From the NCBI GenBank assembly GCA_019279435.1, contig JAAALK010000289.1:33113067-33177066 (forward strand): 64,000 nt of DNA, given 5' to 3'. The notes beneath the pieces are model-generated. The model made no database searches and was not told the DNA's origin. It was given only the letters and a program-made list of their open reading frames with translations. Source of the DNA: Zizania palustris. Lineage: Eukaryota; Streptophyta; Magnoliopsida; Poales; Poaceae. The position numbers and the translations under genes were made by a program. Positions 36,668 through 47,386 of this stretch are shown one piece after another. Within the stretch, counting starts at the first letter, position 1; every line of letters starts with the position of its first letter.

Positions 36668-36925
36668 ATGCCCTTAAAGTGCGCCCAGATGATCTTGAGA
36701 TGAGCCTCCGCCCTGGGCAGGCACCGCCGACGAACTCCCACAGCTCCGGCGAGATGAGCTTTGGCTTAATGATCCCGCTCGCTTACCTTTTCTTCTCCTT
36801 CCCCTTCGCTCCTTCCACCAATCCACCGCCTCTGCTGATGCCGCAGCCGCTACCCTCACTACCACGTGCCCCACTGCCGTAGAGACCTGTAACGAGCTCG
36901 TCATCAATCACTCTCCTGGCCGGTG
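36668..36925 (-). pseudogene. SWIB-domain gene, 5' part, broken
   Basis: Minus-strand reading gives a Gly/Lys-rich lead-in (...EGAKGKEKKR), then a TAA stop at 36785-36783. In the same frame follow ASGIIKPKLISPELWEFVGG and, after a one-base frameshift, LPRAEAHLKIIWAHFKGM. KPKLISPELWEFVG and the IIW.H.K stretch are the N-terminal half of a SWIB/MDM2 domain. The next residues expected in the family (NNLQ, DP.N) are absent here but appear at the start of the exon at 33798. So this is the upstream part of the same gene, disabled by a nonsense codon and a frameshift. I place the upstream limit at a possible acceptor (GGCCAG) near 36925; a first exon could lie further right but I cannot see it. Confidence 0.7.
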
Positions 36926-37261
36926 CGACAAATACATGTTCACAATGTGTTTTCGCTTTATAAGAATACGCTCTCCACAGAGCGATGCACATTACGTATT
37001 TCCGCCTTCCACTTCATTTGAACTCTGTTTTCCCACGCACACCACATTTATCCTGCTCCTTGTTCATCTTCTCCTTCCCTGCACACGCCACCAGCTCGGA
37101 CCTTGGCACGCCGAATGGAACGTCGGTCGACGTGACATTGCTGCCCCTTGAGTTATGACCCCCTGCCAGATGGAAGCATTAGAAAAATGAGTTTGGAGAA
37201 CCGTGTAATCCTCCCACGTAGTACATTGTGCTAGAAGTGAACCACATGCAACTAAAATCTA

Positions 37262-37560
37262 AACATGTGCCACGTTCCCTTTCTTTACTAGGCTAAAATC
37301 TTAGTTGTTTTAAGCTCTTGAACATCTAACTCCACGGACGTTGGCAAGGTTGACAACACTTGAGTTGGCGATGGAACATGTTGTTTAAGTTGAGAAACAT
37401 GAAACACCGAGTGAACAAGACTGTCCGAGATGGAAGCTCCAAACGATAAGCCATGAGCCCAACTTGCTCCAGAATTTTAAATGGTCCAAAGTATTTGAAG
37501 GATAATTTTGATACAGTTGATCAACCACTAACGATTGAGCATATAGTTGGAGCTTAATAA
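37262..37560 (-). pseudogene. Ty3/gypsy pol fragment (integrase C-terminus)
   Basis: The minus-strand translation contains SFKYFGPFKILEQVG and LMAYRLELPS. After small frame slips it has pieces resembling VFHVSQLKQHVP. This is the well-conserved end of the gypsy integrase just before the usual chromodomain region. Several frame breaks and no LTRs nearby show it is an old scrap. Confidence 0.75.
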
Positions 37561-37639
37561 ACACATTGGTGGGGAGGCAGATGGTATGCCGATCTAGGGC
37601 CGATCAGCCTAAATCGGGTGACGGGAAAGGCAATGTTAG

Positions 37640-38370
37640 ATTTTTTAAATAATACATTTTTATTCAAAATTTCAAATTTGGTGTACAAATTTCAAAAATT
37701 GTAAAAATAGACTTCTATCGATAAGTGGTGTACCGATTTAGACCAATCGGCCTAGATCAATAGATAGTATACCGATTTAGGGTCGATCGACCTAGATCGG
37801 GTGGCGGTGAGAGTCTATCGACACTTCATCTACCGATTTAGGCCAGCTGGCGCTAGATCAGCAGACCATATGCCAATCTAGCGCCAACTAGCCTAGATTA
37901 GTAAATAGTATAGTAGTATCATAGTTACCACTATCACGTGCACAACCTAGGTTCGATCCCCAGCAAGAGCGCATTTTTTAAGCTTGAGTTGTTGCTGGAA
38001 CAAAAAGTGGGAAAAAACCCTTGGCAGCAAGGATCGAATCCAGGTTGTTAAGGTCTTAGGCGAATGTAATCACCGCTACGCTGCACCAATTACTAGGTCA
38101 CAATAACTTGATATAAATAATAAACCTAATCATCTTCCATTCTTGGGCCGGCTAGCGCTAGATCGGTGGATGAAGCATCGATAGAGGGTGGTCGCCGCCT
38201 AATCTAGGTCGATCGGCATATGGGATGTCGATCTAGGGTTGATCGACCTAGATCGGTACACCAATTTCCGACAAAATACCATTTTTGTAAATTCAGAAAT
38301 TTGTGTACCAAATTTGAAATTTTGAATAAAAATATATTATTTTTTTAAAAAAAATCAGCAACGTTAAGAT
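37640..38370. mobile_element. Second foldback-like element, with tRNA-like inner parts
   Basis: The ends are inverted over about 75 bp; both, read inward, contain ATTCAAAATTTCAAATTTGG. Arms are built from inverted words around GATCGGCCTAGATCGG. The centre holds two opposed stretches with RNA polymerase III-like boxes: CTAGGTTCGATCCCC near 37948, and on the minus strand CCTGGATTCGATCCTTGC near 38035. It shares the terminal AAAATTTCAAATTTG word with the element repeated in the array. Confidence 0.6.
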
Positions 38371-38429
38371 TAATCGCCATTAGTCATGGACAACAGGCCG
38401 CCCGACCCGTTTGACTCAGCTCATTTAAA

Positions 38430-38460
38430 ATACTAGACATAATGCACGCGTTGTGCGCTC
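38430..38460 (-). mobile_element. Possible Helitron 3' end, minus orientation
   Basis: CTAGACATAATGCACGCG followed by TTGTGCGCTCC. Read on the minus strand this gives a small hairpin (GCGCACAACGCGTGC) followed by an AT-rich spacer and CTAG, as in rice Helitron termini. The matching 5' end was not found. Confidence 0.4.
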
Positions 38461-39308
38461 CTTCTTAAGCATCTACTGAAGTCACAACAGTCAAAAAAGT
38501 GTATAACAAAATTAGCAAACAAAAGGGAGAAATTTTGACGTGTCAAGTTGATGTAATTGTTATGGCAAGAAAAATTACAATATATGTTCATTCATAGATA
38601 TATAGTATAAGTCTTCAGTTTATTTTATAAACAACATATGGAACAATAAATGAAAATAAAATTTGTAGAGAGTCTAAAAGTCCTTGACAACCCAAGTTAA
38701 AAAGTGTACAAGATGATTATGATTTAGGTAAAACGATATAGAACAAGGGGCACTTATAAGAGTCAAAAGAGACTTTAGAAGTGAGTAACATATACAATGA
38801 AACTTGAACATAAATTACATTATAATTCTTAAAGATGATTTAGCACCATAGTAATCATAAGTAATAATCTACATTTACTTGTATTTATTTATTCTACAGT
38901 TGTAATTACATGTCAATACTTAAAAGCACATTGAACTTACATATCATGTCAGGAAAATTGTACCACGTGACAAAGTCTATACAACATTATGTGACCATCT
39001 AATTATTGTACCACAATAAGGAACTACTATCTATCCGATTAACAAGTTACACATTTTACAACTGAGTAGCAAATGAATAGCTCACATAGTAAATTAGAAC
39101 AAATGTATTTTTTGCATTTCAATACTTTAATTTCTGTATTTTTGTATTTTGCACAGAAGTACAAATTTTGCTCACGTAGGAACTGAGAATTTTACGCAAA
39201 AACTCTTAGATTTCTGAAAAATTACAAAAAAACTATGAATTTTGAATTTTACGTATAGACAGTTAGATTTGCTGAAAATTTTCTTATCACCGTAACAAAA
39301 AATAAGCC
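38461..39308. other. AT-rich stretch, no gene
   Basis: Possibly the body of a Helitron bounded by the CTAG ends at 38430 and 39336. It contains no frame or repeat that I can assign. Confidence 0.35.
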
Positions 39309-39336
39309 CCGTCGCAAAGCACAAATCCCTTACTAG
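39309..39336 (+). mobile_element. Possible Helitron 3' end
   Basis: CCCGTCGCAAAGCACAAAT, then CCCTTACTAG. This is similar in spacing and wording to the 3' end at 40968-40996 (CCGTTGCAACACACGTGCAC, then CTTACTAG). It is followed immediately by the TC start of the next Helitron. Confidence 0.5.
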
Positions 39337-40996
39337 TCTCTACTATATTAAAGCGGACAGTGGTCGTCCCCCGCCTCGACCGCGCGCAGTGCGCCTCCCT
39401 CCCCGCCTCGGCCCAATAAGCCTGCACGCCGCCTCGGCCCATTACGCGCTAGCTTCCGCCTTCGCCGCTTCCGCCGACGCCGCCACACCCGCCAACGTTG
39501 TGCCCTAGCTCTCGCCCCTCGCGCCGCCTAGATCTCGCCCCTCGCGCCGCCAATCTCCTCACGCCGCCATCGACCTAGCCCCTCCACGCTCGCGAGCTTC
39601 GCCAATCCTCGGTCCACTCGTGCCGCCTCCCCTTCAAAAAATTTGAAAACCGAATGAGGGGCTCAGATTTGGATATTAGGGTTAGGGTTTCACCGAAACT
39701 CTAACCCTATCTAAGAGTAAGGGGGCGGGTTTTCTCACCGTGGGTCCTCGCCCCGCCGCGCCACCGCTCGCTGGAGGCCGGGAGACCCCACAGTCGTCGC
39801 AGCTGGCCGTTGGCCGCTCTCGGGTCGGTTCGCTCCACCGCCGCCGGTTAGCTCGACGGAGCCCCGCCCCCTCGGGTGAGCGCGTGGGCTCCGGCCAGCT
39901 AGCCGGCGAGCAGTGCTCCGCCGTCGCCATCGCAGGCCGCTGTCGCGCTCGCGCCGCCGCCGCTCTAGCGCCGCTCGCGTTCGGGAGTGAAGGGCGGGGA
40001 GAAGGGGGGAATGACCTAGGGTTTCCGGTCGGGGGCGCTGCCGTCTTTTATTCCACCGAAATTGGCTCCTGGCCGTCGGATCAGATCCGACGGCCAGGAT
40101 TAAAGGGACCGGCTTGTGGCCCAGGCGGGATGGGGATTGGCGGCCCAGGCCCAGGTTGCGGGCGCGCGCGCACGCCGCTTTCCTGGCCTGGGCCCAGGTT
40201 TTGTTTAGCCTGCCAAAAGGCTTGTTTGGGCCAGGCTTCGGCGCACTGTTGGGCCAAATTTCGTTTTTATTTTCCAGAATTTAAGAAATTGTTTTTTCTG
40301 TTTTATTTATTCCTGGAAATTAAGAAATGCCCAAAAATAAGATAAAATTAAGTTTAATGCGGGAAAAATTTTAGTAAATTTCATCATGATTATTAGCATT
40401 GTTCTGAATTTTTTTTGAGCAATGTCAGATTCTTTTTTATGTTATTTTCTGATTTAAATTAGTCCAACGACTCTTTTTTTTTGGAAATAATTGTTTTTAA
40501 GTATTTAAATTCAGAATTTTTGCTGATGATTAAACAGTGTATTATTTTAGTTTGAGAATTCCGTTGTGCTATCACTGTTAATCATATCACTTTGCAGCAT
40601 TTTTAAGCATTTTCATAATGTTTTCCTTATTGAATTTAGTCAAAGGACTATATTTAATCGGGAAATATTGATTTAGAACCTTTTGTTTAAGTTTAAATTC
40701 AACAAGCACGCTAATTTAGAATAGCGTCTACAAGAAAGTGCTCACTGATTAGATAAAAGAATATGTGCTCACTGTATAGTATATTGTACAATTTCATATC
40801 AGATCTGTAATTATAAATATGCAATAACACTTTATATAGAAAGGACACTTCTATGTATTGTTTTGAACAATAATATATTACTCTCTTTCTTATCATTGCA
40901 ATATTACTAAACAAATGTGTTCGGCAAATGTATCATGTTCTAAATATATTGCCATTAAAATTATGCATCCGTTGCAACACACGTGCACCTTACTAG
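39337..40996 (+). mobile_element. Non-autonomous Helitron (about 1.66 kb)
   Basis: Starts TCTCTACTATATTAAAG, a typical rice Helitron 5' end. It finishes with CCGTTGCAACACACGTGCAC...CTAG followed by T. No Rep/helicase is encoded. The interior has a GC-rich block (39360-40250) resembling a gene or LTR leader, including CTAACCCTA-type words, then an AT-rich block. A 201-codon frame at 39740-40345 lacks any recognisable domain. The GC-rich block may be captured sequence. Confidence 0.6.
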
Positions 40997-42277
40997 TTAT
41001 ATATAATGCTACTATCATCCACCAATTAAAAGTGCACATGGACTTATTTTAGTTTATTCCCTGATTGAAATGTATATATAAATAGGTGATTGCTTATTTA
41101 AGTGATAAATCACCAAGAAACCAATGCTGACTTTTTTACATTTAGTAGAAGATCTCGGGCAGAGAAAATCACATTGAATAAAGCTAATTATAATCCACAG
41201 CATTATTTAACCTCAAATATGCCATGATTACATAGAACAACATAAACTACGTGAATAAAGCTAAATTAACATAAATTTGCCAACATGTGATTGTGGAAAT
41301 GCGCTCAACAATGTTTCCAATGTTTGTAAATGGTATTCGTTTGAAAAGAAACCTACTGCATTTAGAACATACTTTCTTTGGTGTACTAATAATAGATGTT
41401 TTGGCGTTTAGACGAGAGTGCACAGATATTAGTTGCATCGAACTCGGGTGGCATCACTAGAGACTAGCGTCTGTAACCAATTGAGATAGCGAAGAAGGTG
41501 GATAGGAAGGGCAATGAACCGTTTTTAATATCGCCTTGGTATGCGTAATCCTGTTCAAAACTACTAATATTTGTACACCAGAGCGAGCGTGGAATAAAAG
41601 AACCAACTATAAAAATGCACCTTTTAGATGAGTTTAGTATGAATGAGAGCAAATATCTAACGGGGTAAAATATCAGTATTTACCTGAAGCTCCTATAATT
41701 TTTTTAACACAATTTAACACAAAACTCTCATAGCCTTTTGAAGAAAATTCTCCTGATTCTAAATACCCCACGATATCCATAAGGTGTGGGCGTATATATA
41801 TACTCTTAGGAATAATCGCATTAAAAAAAGATATGTCTTTTTTGAAGTATGGACATAAGGCGGAATGTTCCGAACATCTGTTGCTTGAACATCATCAGCG
41901 TCCAGAATTTCCAAGGTCAAGGTCCAGAAAAGCAGAAGGAGCATTCCTTTGTTCATTCAATAGCTTCCATTTTTTGTACTACAAAGGAATACATAGCTCG
42001 AATCAAACTCATGGCAGAATCCACATGAGCAAGCAGCATGCAATGATCTGTTACTTCATTATGCACTTAAGATGTATAGAAACTAGAAAGCAAAGAAATT
42101 GTATTGATGTATAAGCAACCCTGTAACATCATATAAATGATTATGACCATCTCAAATATAGCAAACTGCAAGATAGTAAACCCCTGGGGTATAAACACAT
42201 TTTGTCCTTATTTTTTTGGTTCCAAATGCCCAGGTAATATCATGTTTCTTCAACTCATTATATTCTGCAGACGATTC
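40997..42277. other. AT-rich intergenic stretch
   Basis: No assignable gene, repeat end or RNA. Frames up to about 93 codons look random. Confidence 0.4.
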
Positions 42278-42634
42278 TGTTGGAACTTATAGGCACACTA
42301 ACACTGCGCACAAACACCTGGTCTTTCTATTTCTCTTCCCGTGAAAGAACAAATGAGCAATATATGTAGTGTTTAAAAGGCCCAGACACTTGCTTCCGCT
42401 GTGCACGTATTCCATCTGCATGCATGGCGCGACCGCACGAACGACACGCTCCTACGTGCACTAGCCGTGCGCACGACGCGCACAAATACCCATGATGCGG
42501 CTGCACTCCAACGGAATATTATTAGATGCAGCTCCAACTGCCTAAACACATGCAGCTAATTTACACACACGATGCATGCATACATAGGCGCAAAGTAGAC
42601 CACAATCAAATCAAAAGCAAGATTATTCATAACA
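42278..42634 (-). repeat. 3' LTR (in element orientation) of the small LTR element
   Basis: 357 bp, paired with 47025-47381. Confidence 0.85.
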
Positions 42635-42647
42635 ATCTCCCCCTAAT

Positions 42648-43453
42648 CTTGACTTCGGGTTTATCACAGCAACTCTATTGTCATCGACACCATGGCTATC
42701 CATCTAGCTTCGTCGTTGCTGCAACACACTACGCCACCAGGCACGCTCCCCCTGCAACGATGAACAACGCCATCTCACTGCACTCTAGATGCCACTTCAT
42801 TCTCTGGACGACACACGTCCTCGCCAGCTCACGAACGTTGTCAACTTCTTCACTGCGATCTGAACTGCTCGTCATGTCGCGCTCATACGTGCTTGACCCG
42901 GACAATCTTGGACAGATCGCTGATTGAATCACTACCTACAAGTGACTCCGATGCGCAACATGCGCTAAGCTACTGACAGCAACACACGCACACACATACG
43001 AGGCAACCAACTCGACGCACACACACGTCTCTTGACATAGATCTCCGCTCGCCATGCAACGCCTCTAGACAACGCAAGCACATAGGCCAGCCTCATCGCA
43101 TGCCATCAGACCATGCACGAACAACACGCACGCAGTTGGGAGCTTCAACGTTGCTTGTTGTGCCACACGGCCACCTCTAGCCGCTGACGCGCCACATAGA
43201 AACAGCTACCGCCGCGCTCCACTATGCTGCGCCCTGTCGAGCGTCGCTCGCTGCCTTCCTGCCTGAAGCAGCCAACGATCGCATGCGCTGCGGCGATGCC
43301 TACATGCACTTGGGCCCGTATGCATCAAGGCGACAACAGCCACACCTGTCATCGCCCTCACACGCACGTGATCAGACGATGACGTGCCAGCTGTGTCTAC
43401 CCGCATGCGACCAGGCGACGCCGTGCTTGTCGGCACCCATGTGCCCTGCACTA
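42648..43453. other. Internal region of the small LTR element, left of hAT
   Basis: CA-rich and moderately GC-rich (many CACACA, CGCA and ACGCAC words). No gag or pol motif is visible on either strand. Confidence 0.5.
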
Positions 43454-43461
43454 GCCACGCC

Positions 43462-46400
43462 CTAAGTCACCGCGTTCCGGGACGATGGGGTCGAGGAACG
43501 GGAACGAGGAACGTGGTACGATGATTTCCTATAGTATGGAACGTTATGGGTATACAGCTTTAGCATGTTTTTTTTGGACATGGAACGTGTTCCATGTTGA
43601 GTTGGAACGATGTTCCCGGAACGATGACAGGAACGAGGAACAGGAACCTAAGATGTTTGGAACGATACATAAGACATAGAAATTAACCAAATATCTTGGC
43701 ATAAAAATTAACTCTTAGTTTATACATGACGACATACTCTTAGTTCATACGACATAAAAATTAACTGACTTAAATGGTAGAATCGCTGGGATCTATATCC
43801 CACTTAGAATGTGGCCCATTTTTGTAACTCTCAGTGATTCTTGACAGAAGGCGCAAATTGGAGTGAATAAAGACAAGCTTATCTGCATTCTGAGCATTCA
43901 GTTTGTTTCTCTTTGCACTGTGGATATATTCATAAGTGCTCCAAATCCTTTCTGCTGATGAGTTACTAATGGGTTGAGATAAAATCTTTATTGCCACTGC
44001 TGCAAGATCTGGAGTTTCAGAGCCATAAGTTTGCCACCAATCAATTGCATCCATGTTGTATGCATCTTGTTTCACATAGTTCAGTGCATACATTCCCTTC
44101 TTGGAAATGAAATAAGTGAATTGCTCACGGAGGATCTGCTGCTCACTTGCATCATCTCCTATGTTTTTAGGAGCTTCTAACACTCCTTTCATGACATCTG
44201 GATCTTTATTTGGTGCCTTTCTTACAAAACCCCCAGGAGCTGGATTTTCAATATACCTCTGATCATAATATTTTGGATTAAGAGCAAATGCTAGACTGTG
44301 AAGAGGAATATTCATCTTCTCCCAACATTCCATGATTATTTCTTCGACCTCTGGATAGTCCAGCTTGTGAGGGTTGTCATCTTGGGTCATGATGTCTTTG
44401 ATCTCTCCAACCATGTTGTCCATTCTCTCATATATTTCTCCCATTTTCGGACCTTCTCCATCGCTAAACCTCAATACTGAGTATATAGGCCCTGTGATGG
44501 CAAGGATGTTGTCAACCTCATTCCAAAAGTTTTCATCATTGATTGTATCAACAATTGCCTTTGTTTGTTGCTGCATTTCACTGCTGCAGCTTCTCATCCA
44601 ATCTTTCCATTGTCTGGTTACCACAGTGGTGGCAAGTGCTTCTCTCACTGTACTGAGCCTTTTCAGCAAAATGTAATGGGTAGCAAATCGAGTTTTTGCC
44701 ACCTTCAGTAGTTCCAAACGAGAATGATTTCTGAACATGGCTATACAATGAGTATGGCTCTGGAAAAAGTTGACAATAGCTTTACCCTTCCTGTAGGTCT
44801 CAAGCATCCATGGGAATTTGTTCGCAAAATCCTTGAATATGAGATTCAAGGTGTGCACTACACATGGGCTCCAAAAGATGTGGTTATGAACCTGAAAAGG
44901 ATTGGATATGCGTAAATATATGCACTAAGGACACGATAACTAAACACTGAGATGCAGTAGCAATGTAGCACTTACTTTCTGAATTTCCCTGCCTGCAACT
45001 TTACAGTTTGATGCGTTGTCAGTCACCACTTGAATGACATTTTTGGGTCCAATTTCTTCAATGGCTTTCAGCAGAAACTGACCAATTGCTTCACCAGTTT
45101 TTTCAATTCCAGAGTAATCTTCTGCATATAAGAAACATGAACCTCTGTTGTTTGATGCGTTCACGTTTATCAGTGGCTTGTTTTTAATATTAGTCCATCC
45201 ATCAGATACAACAGAGACTCCTTGAGTTAACCTGTTTTTTATTTTAAAAAAGACAAGAGATTGAGTGCATCTACACTACTCAAAAAATAATTCTACACTA
45301 CTCAAAAAATAATTCTACACTACTCAAAAGCATACAGATGTAAATATAGTACTGCACATTTATAAATTGGAAAAGATAAGAGATTGATAGAATTGAAAAC
45401 TTACCAAGTATCTCTCACTGTTGAGAGATCATTCTCTACATTCCTCTTGAGTGCATCTAGGAGAGTGGTTCTTGCCTTCTCACTACCAGGACCTTTATAT
45501 CCCTTTGGAGCATTATTTATGGCTGTAACCATCTCAGAAAAATAAGGGCTTCTTAAGACATTGAAAGCGATGCCGTTAGCTGCAATGAATTTCATGACTT
45601 TCAAATCAACAACATCCCTTTCTGCTGCACCAAAACATTGAGCTAATGAATTGTTCATCTTCTGCCCTGATTTTGCATATTCATCAAGTTCTTTAACCTG
45701 TTCAAAAGGAACACCAACAAAAAAAATGCAACTCTGAATCTGACTGAACACCAACAAAAAAGATGTATCTATTATGTACAAAAGATAAATAAAATAGACT
45801 ATCTACCTTATCTCGCAATTCCCTGTACTTGGCTGCATCATTTAGTAGCACAGGACAACGTTGAATCTGTGCTTTCTTGCCCGGTTGAGCACCAAGAAGA
45901 TGAACACGAACCCTGGTTAAGCTACTTTTGTATGTCTTCTGGCAATGATTGCATCTCCATTGCTTGGTTCCACCATCGTTCTTTCCTTTCTCTCCTCCAA
46001 TCATAGTAATTTCAGCCAAGAGAGGATTGATCTTACCAGCTGCAAGACAAGGTACTTCTTCATCGTCGCATTCCACATCGATGACCCTTGTGTCTTCACC
46101 GTCTGCACCGGCGTCAATGTCTTCACCTTCGTCTATGTCTTCATTCTCTGAAGCATTGTATCGAGTAGCTGCAGCACTCTCGGTCTCGGACCGCCTGCGC
46201 TTCCCAGACCCAAACGCAATGAGCAGGACGCAGGAGCAGATGAGAGGTAGAAGAAGAAGCGCAGGGCGCAGGAGCAGATGAGAGGTAGAAGAAGAAGCGC
46301 AGGTAGAAGAAGAAGAAGAAACGCCAATTCGCCTTCCCGATGCAGGCACGCGGGCGCGTGGCTTGACCACTGCTTCGCCTTCCTGATGTCGCGACTCTTA

Positions 46401-46576
46401 CCTCGGGACGAGTTCCGCCGCCGATCCAGGTCACCGTCACGTCCCCGCTCCTCTTTTCTCGGGGACGAGTTCTGCCACCGTCCCTGAAATCGTCCCGCGT
46501 CGTCCCCATTCCTCGAATAGGAACGAAGTTCCCGGGACGGGGAACGATGGCTCGTTCCCGTTCCCCAGTGACTTAG
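43462..46576 (-). mobile_element. Apparently autonomous hAT transposon (3,115 bp)
   Basis: The exact 8-bp duplication GCCACGCC lies at 43454-43461 and 46577-46584. The element ends are CTAAGTCAC and GTGACTTAG, perfect 9-bp inverted repeats, followed inward by GGAACG-rich subterminal repeats (GGAACGGGAACGAGGAACG and the like) on both sides. It encodes a complete-looking transposase on the minus strand. It landed in the interior of the older LTR element. Confidence 0.88.
43770..46370 (-). CDS. hAT transposase, four exons, intact
   Basis: Exons (minus strand): 46370-45807, 45697-45405, 45231-44976 and 44891-43770. All introns are GT-AG, and the frame is kept at every join (RELRDK|VKELDEY, RDTW|LTQGVSV, EIQK|VHNHIFW). 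Together they give about 744 codons with no stop. Domains: an acidic/Ser-rich N-terminus; a BED zinc finger WRCNHCQKTYKSSLTRVRVH; a DUF659-like region SVVSDGWTN... with VVTDNASNC; the RNase H-like hAT core; and the C-terminal dimerisation region (AIKILSQPISNSSAERIWS). It should cut and re-insert the element by binding its GGAACG-rich ends. The start at 46370 is the first ATG of the open frame; the first 60 residues are low in complexity and the true start could be further in. Intron positions are inferred from sequence and not from transcripts. Confidence 0.85.
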
Positions 46577-46584
46577 GCCACGCC

Positions 46585-46754
46585 TCGTGATGCCCTGAGC
46601 CCGAACGCGCCAGCACGCGCTTACCATCGAACCAGCCGTGTCGAGCCACCACGGCCTCTGCGCCACCACGTAGGTCCTCCGTAGCCTCCTCGCCTCTATG
46701 ACTGTCGCACTCACTGTGCACAACGGCCCCAAATCTTGAGGCTCTAATACCAGT
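46585..46754. other. Internal region of the small LTR element, right of hAT
   Basis: GC-rich, no frame. It ends in GGCTCTAATACCAGT, a second reversed PBS-like site (46739-46753). Confidence 0.5.
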
Positions 46755-46967
46755 TGTTAGCGTCCCAGGTTTTATCTCCACCCACCCTCACCCACGTCCG
46801 GGCGTTCATGCACATCCTACGCACCCTTATAAGCGGAGATCTCTCTCCATCCCAAAAGACCGACCCAAGGGAGAATGGCTACTCTCCCTTATAGGCTCAT
46901 AGCCCCCTTGCGTGGGTGAGATGTGACTAAAGGTGGATAGCAACATCCCGGCCTAGAGACCCTAACA
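46755..46967 (-). repeat. Orphan TRIM-like LTR (213 bp)
   Basis: TGTTAGCGTC...GACCCTAACA has inverted TGTTAG/CTAACA ends and contains a TATA-like CTTATAAG. On the minus strand it is followed after two bases by TGGTATTAGAGCC, a PBS with one mismatch. This is how a 5' LTR of a second, smaller element would look. No partner LTR was found. Confidence 0.5.
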
Positions 46968-47024
46968 TCCCACCCCATAGGAATCCCCCTAGGTAGGTAT
47001 GGTGATGCTGGCTCTGATACCACT

Positions 47025-47381
47025 TGTTGGAACTTAGGGGCACACTAACACCACTAGTGCGCACAAACACATGGCCTTTCTATTTCTCTTGTCGTGAAAG
47101 AACAAATGAGCAGTACATGTAGTATTTAAAAGGCCCAGCCACTTGCTTCTGCTATGCATGTATTCCATCTGCATGGATGGAACTGCCGCACGAACGACGT
47201 ACTCCTACGCGCACCAACCGCGCGCATGACGCACACAAATACCCATGATGTGGCTGCACTCCAACGGATTGCATGCAGCTCCAACTGCCTAAACACATGC
47301 AACTAACACACACCATGCATGCATACACACGCGCAAAATAGATCGACCACAATCAAATCAAAAGCAAGATTATTCCTAACA
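47025..47381 (-). repeat. 5' LTR (in element orientation) of the small LTR element
   Basis: 357 bp. It adjoins the reversed initiator-Met PBS at 47010-47022. Confidence 0.85.
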
Positions 47382-47386
47382 GATTA

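Larger units (their letters stand above)
42278..47381 (-). mobile_element. Small LTR element, minus strand, interrupted by hAT
   Basis: Two 357-bp LTRs (42278-42634 and 47025-47381) begin TGTTGGAACTTA and end TAACA. The flanks GATTC (42273-42277) and GATTA (47382-47386) are a 5-bp duplication with one change. A reversed PBS (GGCTCTGATACCA, 47010-47022) sits beside the right LTR, and a reversed polypurine tract (ATCTCCCCCTAAT, 42635-42647) beside the left. The element therefore reads on the minus strand. Without the hAT it is only about 2 kb and has no gag or pol, so it is non-autonomous. The two LTRs differ at many sites, so it is older than the other LTR elements here. Confidence 0.85.

Noticed and set aside
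37900..38110. tRNA gene suggested by GGTTCGATCC
   Set aside because: No cloverleaf or acceptor stem can be drawn; only B-box-like words are present inside a foldback element.
39740..40345. 201-codon frame in the Helitron
   Set aside because: It is GC-rich with no recognisable domain and runs into obvious non-coding AT-rich sequence. It could be captured gene sequence, but I cannot support a product.
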